This document shows positions 13,922 to 25,000 of a DNA stretch of 64,000 nt, one piece after another. Origin of the DNA: Mansonella perstans (Eukaryota > Nematoda > Chromadorea > Rhabditida > Onchocercidae); assembly GCA_037074765.1 (NCBI GenBank), contig JBAMDO010000039.1:62001-126000 (forward strand), read 5' to 3'. The notes under the pieces were generated by a model. That model was not told where the DNA came from, did no database searches, and was given only the letters and a program-made list of their open reading frames with translations. Position 1 is the first letter of the stretch. Each line of letters starts with the position of its first letter. Made by a program: the position numbers and the translations under genes.

Positions 13922-14474
13922 AAATCGAAAATCCCTGCAAAGCTATACAAACATACATATCTTAATGAGACCTAAAAACGCTGACCTTAAGCATAATGTT
14001 TGGATAAATAACCACTGCAAAAACAACACTGAAAATAAGTATTTTTATTACTGCAAAAGATTATCAAATAATACATGTCGCATAAATAATAATTTAGCAT
14101 AGACGGGAGTAATCATAATACACATAACTATAGATGCAAAAAAAAAAACCACAAGTACCAGTAGTTAGTTACTGATGAAACCAATCACTAGAAAATCCTA
14201 AGATTGAAAAGACATAAACATTAATATCGACGATAATGATGATGAGGAAAAAAATCAGAGATCGATAAGAATATGTCGGTAAATGATGGCAAGAGTTCAG
14301 ACATAAGCATAAATTCCATCAAAAATTTGAAATCAATTTCAAATATGCAAGAATGTATTATGATATTTTCAGCGAGAAAAACCTCTAAAAAGCTTAGAAA
14401 TGTTGATATCATTAAAAATGAATGTTAATAGAGGCTTCTCTCCATTAATTCAACCACCTCTACGTATATTTTTC
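13922..14474. other. Spacer between HIG1-like gene B and RPB4
   Basis: About 550 bases of AT-rich sequence between the stop of the upstream gene and the RPB4 leader. I see no exon in it. The small open frame around 14221-14412 looks like chance. The short same-strand spacer is compatible with an operon but does not prove one. Confidence 0.6.
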
Positions 14475-15786
14475 TCAGTGTCTCGATTTATTTCTTCGCA
14501 TCATTGTTACCACCGAAAATACTGCAACAAATGTGCAGAACTGTAGAAAGACGCGAAATCTGAAATATATAAACAAGAAAAAAACTATCAGACAATCATT
14601 GTGCCTCATTTTGAGACTGGCTAAATATTATATTCACCAAAGCAATTAAGTAGTGTTATAAAAGTTACTCTTATACATAATAGGTGATACGATAACTCAG
14701 TTTCGGAAGAACATGTCTGCAAATCAGCTCAACAAATCTCTTCTGATTTATGTAATCATAATAGAATTTATAATTATAATAAAATCACAAAGCCCGCTAA
14801 TCAAAAAGAAATGGTAACTAATTATAGCAATAATTTTAAATGCAGTAACTGAACTGCAAAGTGGAGGAAACACACGATTGTAAATTATTCTGACCTGTGC
14901 TCGGCAAGTGATACTCTTTCCGAATGAGGCTTTAAAATGCCATTCAAAGTAATCCATGGCAAAGCAATTCCCGCGAGAACAAAAGGATTTTTCAGAAGAT
15001 CGTTTCGTTTTCTCAACATTTTATAATCTAGCTGAAAAAAAGAAAGGATAGAGCATTTCAATAATGATAATAAGGAATTTCAAACTTTCAATCTGCATGC
15101 TTCCTTAGACGCTAACAACGAACCATAACAATATATCGGTCAAGATAATCAGCTGACAGCGGCCAACAAGCAGTGAAAATATGTGATAAAAGAAGTAATC
15201 GTTAATGATAACATAAATAACATTTGTTGAAGTAATATTTAACAACTTACAGTAGTATCAGCAGTGCCAGGACTAGAACCAACCTGAAAAATTCAATTAG
15301 TTAATTTTCGTTCCTTTGAACAGTATTAGTTAAATCACGGCATTTTTTTCTGCTCCTTCAAATGATATTAATTAGAACATGATATTTTTTCTCATCCGCG
15401 TCATTCATTTTTCTCATAAATGATTCAGATGGGAAAGAAGAATCTTGAAAGAATCTACAAGTCTCAATTACTCCCTCATATTTATTCTATTTATCAATGA
15501 TATAAGCTTAATGATAAAAACGTTTTTCAAATTGTTTCACTTCAGTTGTAAATCCTTTCAGTCAAAAACATACCCTAGGTCCTATCAAATTTCGTTCATT
15601 ATTCTCACTTTTACATAGTATGATTCCAAATCAGTCTCAAATTAATTGTTAGGCCCAAGTTCAGAAAATTCAACGATTATTGAAAAAACTCATTCTCAAA
15701 AAGCCTAAAGCTAAAAAACCAAGGAGAGATACTTTCCGGTAAAGCACTAGATGATATCAGCTTGGATTGCCCATACGACGATATCG

Positions 15787-15818
<32 letters not shown>

Positions 15819-15896
15819 GATGAGAAAAGATAAAGAAAACATTGAACTAACCGATTTGTTGGCCATATACACTTTGCGGAAAATTTTCATCACCAT
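14475..15896 (-). CDS. HIG1-type small membrane protein, copy B
   Basis: Four minus-strand exons, 15896-15852, 15283-15251, 15031-14895 and 14559-14475, give 99 residues. Layout: a short basic N-terminus, a linker, a first hydrophobic segment (about 43-59), the loop LKPHSERVSLAEHRFR, and a second hydrophobic segment (about 79-92) ending in a basic tail. NP-x4-G before the first segment and L68-x3-R72-x-R74-x3-Q78 in the loop fit the HIG1/RCF1 family, which associates with respiratory complexes in the inner mitochondrial membrane; the family Q/I at the first motif position is Leu here. The exon pattern matches copy A, including a 137-nt third exon. Copy B has a Pro in the first segment and lacks the Gly after Gln78. 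Family assignment is inferred from motif and topology; gene structure is firmer. Confidence 0.72.
15794..15818. repeat. 25-base poly(A) run
   Basis: An uninterrupted A tract just inside the first intron of HIG1-like copy B. Simple low-complexity sequence. Confidence 0.9.
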
Positions 15897-15910
15897 AGTT
15901 TTCTGTAAAG
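15897..15910 (-). promoter_or_regulatory. Probable spliced-leader acceptor of HIG1-like copy B
   Basis: On the minus strand CTTTACAG lies 6 nt before the ATG at 15896, leaving a leader of AAAACT. No upstream coding exon fits it. Confidence 0.5.
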
Positions 15911-16749
15911 TAAGCATAAATTTCCTATAAACTTGAAATCTAAGCCTAATTATACCATTAAGTCGAAAGATAAAGAGAATAAAAAGCTACCCAAATGTTG
16001 ACAAATTCCCCAAAAACTTTCACCACACTGACCGAGGAATCAGACAAAACCAAATCGACAGTCTTTAGATTTTACGGCCGAAGCATTAGAAAGCGACACG
16101 TAAAATGGAGGAAATTGGATTCTGAAACGGAACTGAATTCTGAAACCCTTCATTTGTACGGCAGTTGTTTAAGATGGAGGATTATTGTTATGTGCTACAA
16201 ATTGCTTTCAAATAAAACATTTTATAAATAAAACAAAAATGTTTGATACAAATTACTTTTGTTACTATCCTATAAAAATCTTTAGATACATGCATACTGA
16301 ATGATATTAATGTTAATGCTTAAATTACATTTCCATATCTAATATGACGTATAAACAGATGTTCATCATATACATGCATGTATGTTCTATCTACCAAGCA
16401 ATAAGTTCCAAAACGGTACTTAATTTCAAATAAACAGAAACTCTATCCTCAGAGAATAAGAATTAATCAAAACTGATTTCAGATACTAATTTAAAATCTC
16501 AAAGCAGATTTTTTTTTTTGCTTACCCGAATGTTATTTTATCTTACATACTACTCGTTGACTCAAATTACATTAGTTAAGCAGGAATATATTAATTTATG
16601 TATGGAAAAGTTAACCCATTCATGTACCGCAATGGAGATTTAAAGAATTGTAGACAATTTTTCGACAATAAAAATTTTTTTTTCTGATCAATTATTTCAT
16701 CGATCTTCTCTAGAGGACAGTGAAAGATTATTCGATTTGAAAGGATGCA
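15911..16749. other. Spacer between the two HIG1-like genes
   Basis: Roughly 840 bases with no exon I can support. A plus-strand open frame at 15995-16231 encodes a basic, non-recognised peptide, has no homologous look and is probably chance. The rest is AT-rich and should contain the 3' UTR of copy A. Confidence 0.55.
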
Positions 16750-17881
16750 TCAATTGGTTTCCTTCGTTTGTTGGTAGTATCGAGCTATTGTAGCACATGT
16801 AAGTACGAAAACAAACGAGGATCCTTGTAGGAATAATCGAAACCTGAACAAATCATTAATTAATACATAATCATCGTTTTAATGATGAAAAACGAAATGA
16901 TTTTCAATTATTTCAATTTAATGATGAGAAAAAAGATTCAGTGGTGAAACAAATGTACCGAATATTCCAGGTAAGATTTTAGGTCCCTTTCAGGGTGAAA
17001 AAAAGTTTACACATAAGTTCTGTCTAATAAGACACTTTTCTTATTATTATACAGTCGAAAAATGTATATATACCAGACAGACTACACCACTGTAAACCTA
17101 CAGAGGAACCTAAAAGTCAAAAATTGATCAGAAACCATTCAGATAATTGTGAAATCAGATTTTAAATCAAAGTGTCTGATATTACCTGTGTTCCGCGAAT
17201 GAAACTCTTTCACTATGCGGTTTGAGGTATCTCATCAAAGCTACCCAGGCTAGCAAAGTACCCGAAAGAAATAACGGATTTTTTAGCCAGTTGCGATTCC
17301 GTCTCATCTCCTGTTGCTGTAGCTGCAACGAAAATAAAACCGTTATCACCGACGTCAATACGTCAGTATAATTACTGCATCGTTACAATCCATATCAAGT
17401 GCTCTATATTTGATCTACAGAAAGATACTCTCTACGACTAGCTACTATCATAACAATTACCACTATTTCACACCACTTCTTATTATTAATATTCAATTAA
17501 CATTGAAGTCCGTTATCACCAATTCCATCATCAAAACACTTTGTGTTAATTCATAAATGAATCGCTTGAACAAAGCCACTTAATTTAAGCAAGACTTACA
17601 TTCAAACCAACAATTCTTGGATCGTGATCCTTAGTCTGAAAAAGCATAACATTCATAAGCACAAAAAGAGTGAAGTTCGCCTTGTCTAAGATATTCAGTG
17701 GTAAAATCACAATTAAATTTCCGTAACTTGATATTATACATCTATCAATTTACGGAAATTCTAATTTTTTTTCTTTTTGTTTTTCTGCATGAAATCCTTT
17801 TCTAATTTAACAGATTAATCTCAATGAACTAACCTGTTGCATTGTCGCTGAAGTCATTAACGCTTTCCTGATCAGATTCAT
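16750..17881 (-). CDS. HIG1-type small membrane protein, copy A
   Basis: Four minus-strand exons, 17881-17834, 17635-17600, 17322-17186 and 16843-16750, give 104 residues. A basic amphipathic-looking N-terminus (MNLIRKALMTSATMQQ) is followed by a linker, a first membrane segment (about 45-61), the loop LKPHSERVSFAEHRFR and a second membrane segment (about 82-97). The WLKNPLFLSG start and F70-x3-R74-x-R76-x3-Q80-G fit the HIG1 domain, whose members (RCF1, HIGD1/2) act in respiratory supercomplexes. The expected Q/I of the (Q/I)x3(R/H)xRx3Q motif is Phe. Copies A and B share 24 of 46 residues in exon 3 and the same intron phases, so they arose by tandem duplication. Copy A keeps the Gln-Gly typical of the family and looks the more conventional of the two. 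Confidence 0.75.
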
Positions 17882-17896
17882 CTTTTATTAACTGCA
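17882..17896 (-). promoter_or_regulatory. Probable spliced-leader acceptor of HIG1-like copy A
   Basis: On the minus strand AATTTGCAG lies 10 nt before the ATG at 17881. It is a good acceptor with no candidate upstream coding exon. Confidence 0.5.
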
Positions 17897-18194
17897 AATT
17901 GACATTATATTATTTGTCATATCGACAAATTTCAATGACGCAAACAATTTCAATTTTGTTCCATTCAAGATCTTCGAAAGAATAAAAAAAAATTACTATA
18001 CTTCGAATAGTGCCATGAATATCGAATATTTTAAAAGCTCTCATTATCGTTAACCTCAAAGAACTTTAGGAGTTATAGTTTTTAAAGGCGATTGGCAATG
18101 ATTTGAAGCCAGAAAAAGTGCAGCCAACATTAACGGAAAAGGACCAATTCACTGACCGATCTTATCTATCAGCAATACTGAATTGATCAACATC

Positions 18195-18232
18195 GGAAAA
18201 ATATACTGATAGATCTATCAGTATATTTTTCC
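18195..18232. repeat. 38-bp perfect palindrome
   Basis: GGAAAAATATACTGATAG and its exact reverse complement CTATCAGTATATTTTTCC are separated by AT, so the whole 38 bp is self-complementary with an AGATCT centre. It lies about 310 bp upstream of the HIG1-like copy A start. Confidence 0.95.
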
Positions 18233-18278
18233 AATACACGAACGTTTTATTAGCTAATACACGAATGTTTTATCAGCT
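18233..18278. repeat. 23-bp direct duplication beside the palindrome
   Basis: AATACACGAA(C/T)GTTTTAT followed by (T/C)AGCT occurs twice in direct succession, with two mismatches. It abuts the palindrome. Confidence 0.9.
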
Positions 18279-21200
18279 AATTCTATTTCATCAACAAATT
18301 CTATCTTGTAATCGGTATTTCTCTCACAATACTGAACGACAATTATTGATTCGCAGCGTCAGGTCAAATTTATATTTGATTAAGATCTGGCCCAATATAG
18401 AGAGCACGACGAAAATTTGAGCAATCGGAAAATCGAGAATACCATTATTATTGAACAAAAAAGATAATCAAGAAGATATGAACAATCTAATCTTTTTTAC
18501 AACTCAAAAAATATCCAGATAACAGGACTGAATTTACACAATAATTCAAATCACAGATCATAATCTATTCTTTGAATCGATTTTTCATCCACAACAAAAA
18601 GCTTAATTCAGCAATTTGCCCTCTAAAAAAAGTCTGTCTCGAAGTGCTCAGCCAATTAAAACATTGCCTCCTCAACATGGTTAAATAAGTTTCAAGCAGT
18701 TGCTTACTTTCACGAAAAAGAAAGCATAGCAAAGCGACAGAGAAACTTTGTTTTTTGTTTTTTGTTTTTTTTGTTACTTAATTTTCTCCCAAAATGATAT
18801 CTGCAGCAAATTTTTGCAAGAAATGAATCAAAAAACGACAGGTACAAGAGCATCTATAGCTTACGGGTACAACTTATAGGTACACCTACACATAAAGGTA
18901 CAGTTCACCTATAGCTTAGTTAATAACTTATGTAAATGACAAAGTTCATCAGAATATAGTAATGCAAAACAATTTCTGATCTTATCAAGAACAGATAAAT
19001 TTCCAGAACAAACTTATGTCGCATTGCGTCGCATTGATCAGCGGTGACAACAGAATGTTTGAAGTGTCAGAGAGTTATGCTGCTCTCCTACAGAGCCTGT
19101 TCAACCCTATCACATATCGATTTTCGTAAATAGCAAAATCCGTCTCATTTGTTGATGAATAGACGAGAAACTAGAGTGGTGAGAAAAATTTTATTGCAGT
19201 TAAATTTTTCGAAATTTGAATTGGTCTGAACTGATGTTAGTTGAGGTTAAGCGAGCGATGGGTCAAGTTTTCATATTTTAAATGGTTGAGTCAAATAGAA
19301 GACCAATGTAGATTACTATATCAGGATGGATAAGCTCGTATTGTAAATGATTTTTCTTGAACCATTCTTTTTTTCTATACGATGTAATGCGTCTGTCACA
19401 ATGGTAACTTTTGTTTTTGTTATTGTTTTAATGTGAAATATCAATCGTCCATAAGGAGCTGTAAAATCACTTAAAATTTGATGCAACCAAAAATATTTTT
19501 CAACGAACATTACAGCAATAATGTTTATCTATATGTTTGCTTTTCATGCATTACCAAAACATTCGCAAAGTTCTCAAAAAAAAGGAAAAGTTTATTTCTT
19601 ATTATTTGATATCTTGCGACAACTCAAGTAATACTTTATTTTACATGTTCATTTACAAAGTATCCTAAAATTAATGTAAAATAAGAAAAAGAGCGACAAA
19701 GACTGGTTATGCTTATTTCGTAGTGTGTTTTATTAGACTATTGTTTTATGTCATTGTTTGTGTAATTTTGTATCGTCAGGACAAATGTATATTGTCCTTT
19801 GATTGAAACACCATGATACCAGGTAGCTGTACCGGTCAATTCCATAAATGATACCAAAGTAATCGATTTAAATGGACAAACCTCGGTTTGAAATGCACAA
19901 ATATGTATGTTTTACTTATGTTTTACATCTTGGCCAAACAAGTCTAACTTTTTGTTCGCAAATAATTTAAGATTTTGCTAATTTAAAATGTTCAGAGAAA
20001 CATAAAATCAAACAAGTTCCCCAGTCAAGATGGTTAAATAAAAAATGTACTGGAAACAGTGAGTAATTATTTGTTTACTGATATAATTCAATCTGCGACG
20101 TGCTTTTCACGGAGACTGACGAGCAATGAATATTGTGCGATAGCAATGCAGTCATAAAAAATGGAAATCTGAAATCAGCAATTGAATCTTATTTCGAATT
20201 TCATTTTTGGAATATTTGGAACATTTAATTTAATGCATTTAACAAAGTTTCAGGTTAGGTGCCACTGATGGAATTTCACTTTGCGGATGTAGTTGCTTGA
20301 AATATCGCAACTTTAACAATTAATTATTGCATTCTGACATACTTCCTGTTTTGAGGAATTTTTAATTTGAGCTGAAACGATGTTTAAAAGAAAGCAAAAT
20401 GTAAAATTTAGAATAGTGCAAAGAAGGTAATATTTGCATAAGTGGAAACTAATTAATTGCTCACAACAAATATCAGCGCTGTTGGAATATTGACTGTGTA
20501 AAGTTTCGAATGATTCTGCTTCGTTGAGAAATAAAAGAATTGAGGAATGGAATTGGAAAACTTTAAAAGACAAAAGATATATGGAACATACTAAAATAGC
20601 AAGATTATAGCAATTACAAGTCAAAAGGTCCATAATGCAGGCTTAAAAAATAAAATTCAAATTGAAAAGACTCGAGAATAAACACAAAATGAAGCTAAGG
20701 TAAATTAGTTCCAGTATTTCTCTAAGCAACCACTTTTGATAGATTACTGTTTCCAAAATGTTTTTATACAATTATTCGACTTGGACATGAAAAATAATAC
20801 AAGTGAATATAAATGAATGAAATACTATTTCTAGAATTGTAACCTTAGTAATGTTGTCTGAATTTTAATCTAAAAACCATAAGCCAAAAAAATTTGCGTT
20901 TAATCAGTTAAAGAAAGTTTTCGTCTGACTAGCCAATTAAGCAATTAAGGTTTTTTTCAATCAAAAACATCGCATGCAACTCTTAGGATCTATTAATTTT
21001 GTGACATTTTTTCAGCAGCAGAAAAGGACTAGGAAAATGCTGATGGCTTAAAGCAAAAAAATTGTAATATTCAATATTTCTGCAGCAGAATCAATTAAAG
21101 TAGCTTGTTTCACGTTGTTGACGCATTGAAGAATCAATTAGGTATCAAGTAACTGGTTTTTCTTTTTCATCCATAGTAAACCAAGATATTGGGATAAGTA

Positions 21201-21633
21201 TGCAATGATCCGATTTAAAAAAAAAGGTTTAAGATAAATCTGAAAGAATGAAAATAATATAGAGAAGAGAAAAAGAAATAATGGATAATTTATTTAAGTT
21301 ACATAACTTATTTTAACTTATGTCCTTTCACTTTATCATATATTTGAACTTTTTTTACGTTTTATTACAAGCAATAATTAAGAGATGATGGAGAACAGAT
21401 CATTTGTATTATAATATTTTATAACGCAAATGAATAAAAGAATTATAAAATTATCAAAAGTTAATGCATGAATCATTAAACTGATAATTAATCTTAGCGA
21501 ATGATTTTATTATATATGAGAAGCAAAAGTATTAATTTGAAAGGTAAAATTTAATTCGGAAATTTTTTTATATAAATTATATTCAAATTTGCATATAAAG
21601 ATAAATAATTTAAAATGTTAAGTAAAAGCTATG

Positions 21634-21756
21634 CATCAGAATTACTATTTAGCATCAGAGTTACAGAATCACTATTTAGCATCAGAATCACAGAATCACT
21701 ATTTAGCATCAGAATCACAGAATCACTATTTAGCATCAGAATCGCAGAATCACTAT
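21634..21756. repeat. 27-bp tandem repeat, about 4.5 copies
   Basis: Units contain AGAATCACTATTTAGCATC. Because 27 is a multiple of three, two plus-strand frames stay open and encode repeating peptides (for example ASESQNHYL). There is no start context, splice site or homology supporting translation, and the array lies about 320 bp upstream of the ZFC3H1-like start. Confidence 0.9.
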
Positions 21757-22059
21757 GTATCTATTTTCACATGCAGTATTACAATGCATCATTTTATAGT
21801 TGCTGAAAATTCAACTGAATTGCAAGATGAGGCGAAAAATTTTCATAACGCACCGTTGATTTGCACAGTCAGCATAGCATTTATGTATAATTAGTCATGT
21901 TATGCAGTAATGTATGATTAATGGTTTTATAATTTGATTTATAAGCAATTAATTAATCAGAATTTTAGCAAATGTAATTAATTACACAAACAAAATAAAT
22001 ACTTTTGCACGCATTATATCATAATAAATTATTTTTAAATGAATTTAGATATTTAGGTA

Positions 22060-22075
22060 TTGTAATACTACAGTA
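22060..22075 (+). promoter_or_regulatory. Probable spliced-leader acceptor of the ZFC3H1-like gene
   Basis: TAATACTACAG ends at 22073, only 2 nt before the ATG at 22076. Such a tiny leader is hard to explain except by trans-splicing or by an upstream 5' UTR exon. Confidence 0.55.
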
Positions 22076-25000
22076 ATGGGGAGAAATGCAGTGCTAACGG
22101 GTGGTACTGTATTGGAAGATGGTGAAATTGAAGACGATAACAATGTGGACGATATTCACAGGTTTAATTTTTCTTGAAAATATATCTGAAATATTTTGTT
22201 CAATTTATTAAATAGCTAATGAAATGATTGCAACAGTACAATGTATATCTCGTTACTTATTCCTCAGATACAACAGTAATATGAGATTAGATAAGAATAA
22301 GGAAGAATTGAAAGCAAAAAAAAAAACGTGAGAAGTAACCTATCCTCTTTATACTTTAAACGTCATTTTTAGTTATTTATTGTACTGTCTTCATTTTCAT
22401 TAGCAACAATTTCCATCATCAGTTTGAGACATTGAAATAATTCTCATTGGTAGCTTAACGTTTTCTCATCTTTAATTTCGTTTTTTTTTTTTTTTTTTTT
22501 TCATTAGCTTGAAAACAATGTTGTCCGATTTTTTAAAATGTACACTTTTTTAATTAATGGATTTTGACACAATTAATTGCCCATTTAGTTATTAGACATT
22601 TACCACCAGTGTAGTTTTGTATTTCAATATCGTATTATTTTTCGGTCGTTATTTTATTGGGCTACTTTTTGTACATATTTGTAAAATCTGTTTACTTTGA
22701 TAATAATTAGAAAAATAATGCTTTGGCAGTGGAAATATTTTAGTCCATTATTGGCGACTATATATTTTTAAAATTTTAAACCATTAATATGTCTCATAAT
22801 TTACTTTGCAGCGCAGGAATAAATATTTACACTTGGTAGTAAAAAGGGGATAACTTGCGGAGGGATTGTGTTTTTATTTCAAATTTGAATGCACAAAATT
22901 TTTAGCATCGCTTTTACATATACAACTATCGCAATATAGTATTAATCCTTCTTAAACATTATGTGAAGTAGTTATAGGAATACGTCGATAGAAATAAGGT
23001 CAGAGAATGTGACGCATGTTTCGTCGGCAAGTTTGGACGAAGAACGAGAACGTGAAGTGGATCGTATTATTCGTGAAGTGCAGGTCTTGAATTGTATTCC
23101 TTAGAAACTGTCATACTTTCAAATGTAATTATCGGTTCTAGACGTAGTTCTGCTGAAATTCTTTTTTTACTCTTTCAGTTGCAATGTAGTTACAATGCCG
23201 TACGTAGGTTCTAAAAGGACGGAACTCGGTTTTCTTCACTAGGTAGTAGTGATTTTTTTTAAAATATGAAAGTGACTTTCAGGAAGCAGCTGATAGGCCG
23301 AAATTTACGAGCTTAATGCCTGCCGAAAATCTAGTAGAAAATGTTAATTCAGATGATGAGGATGCTTTACGTTTAGCTGTGTTAAATACAAGCAAGGATA
23401 AAAGATCTGTAAAACGACATTGGTCACAGGAAAGAGAGGAGGGAGAAATCAGTGTGGATTTTCTTTTTTCTTTATATAATTGAGGGAGATGTAATAATTA
23501 TCTTTCTTTTACTTTTGGACTTTAAAATCTTTTATTACATCTGCATGACATTTCACTGTAACATTTTCGATTTTAAGATTGTCTAATTCAACAAATTTTT
23601 GTGTGTCGTAAAACACAGTTTTTTCTGCAATTTTAACTAGATAACTCACTGTAGAACACATATGGAATTAATTTTGGGTTTTAGAGCTTTTATCTTTTAT
23701 TTTTTTCCAGTTGATACTTACGTGATACCGAGAAATCAACAGCAATTAAACACGCATTCTTCATCACGACAAACCTGGGTGCAATTGAAACCAAGGCAAA
23801 GTTAGCTTGTTGAGTATCTTGGCATTATGTGTTAAAGAGTTTGCATGTTGAAAAACGAAAATAAAAGCAGATAATATGCTAGACACAGGGAAATGCGGCA
23901 CATAAATTGTCTGCAATATTCCATTAAATATTACTAATTTATTCCCAGTTTTTTTGCAGATAACAGGTTTCAAAGGTATAGTGATATACAAAATCGCACC
24001 AAGAGCAGTAAATTCCATGAACCTGCTGTACCACTCAAAGTAACGGTACGAAATGATAGTGTAAATGTTTATTCATGTTGCTTCCTAAATAATCAACAAA
24101 AAGCGATTCCACGAATCAATAATGCGGAGATATTGGAAACAAATGTGAAACAATTTTCAAATCCGTAAAATTTTAATCATTGGAGCATTTTTATTGTAGT
24201 TAATTTCTTAGCTGCAGCTAATATTTGTTGTCATGATTGCATCTTGATGCTTAACTCTCTCCTGAATATCCGATTGACTATGAAAACATTTATTTCCTTA
24301 CATGTGCAGTTTAAAAGTAGGAATTTTTGTCAATACTGTTTGGAAAATTTATTTAGATTTGAAGAACAGCTCCATCGACTTCGATTGCGGGTGGAAGCAA
24401 GTAAATTTTCGAAGAGAATGGAAAATTTGGGAGATAATTATGAGCAAGTTGGAATGGACATCGTGGACAGTGATCGAGGTTTTTAGTGTCATTTTTTCTA
24501 AAGTTGTAATTTTTTATTACGATAGGAAAATTCACTTCTTTTTGAATGAAAGAGCGACATAATAGTAAATAGATAAATTCTTAGATGATATAGAATAGCC
24601 CAATTTTTTTCCTAGGTTTCCTGCATTTATTTTTTTTTTAACTTTTGCAGTAACAGGGAATTTTGATACAACCGCTTTTATTGCTAGATATTGAGTTAAA
24701 ACGAATTTATTCGTTTAACTGAACAACTAACATTAAAAATATTCATGAACTTATTTTTTTTTGCTAAGCATCGGATGGCGTGCTTTTATGCGTTGAAAGT
24801 TTTTTGAAGCATAGCAGATTTTTGGGAATTCAGATTCGCGTTCACAATCATCTCCAGCATCACCATTAGCCGATACTTTGATTGCTCGCTCTCAAGAAAT
24901 GCAAATCCGACATAGTATACCATCCGATGGTGCTGATAACGAAGAGGATGTCGACCAACTGCGTGCTGAACTCTTGGAGCAGGTGAACATTTGCTCAAAA

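Larger units (their letters stand above)
17897..22073. other. Divergent intergenic region
   Basis: About 4.2 kb between the minus-strand HIG1-like gene and the plus-strand ZFC3H1-like gene, expected to hold both promoters. I see no supported exon. Minus-strand open frames at 19316-19510 and 20313-20633 give Phe/Cys/Ile-rich peptides without recognisable features. It contains a perfect palindrome (18195), a 23-bp duplication (18233) and a 27-bp tandem repeat (21634). Confidence 0.6.

Noticed and set aside
15995..16231. 78-codon plus-strand open frame between the HIG1-like genes
   Set aside because: Antisense to a probable 3' region, basic peptide without recognisable features.
20313..20633. 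106-codon minus-strand open frame in the divergent intergenic region
   Set aside because: Composition is that of random AT-rich DNA; no neighbouring exons fit it and no motif is recognisable.
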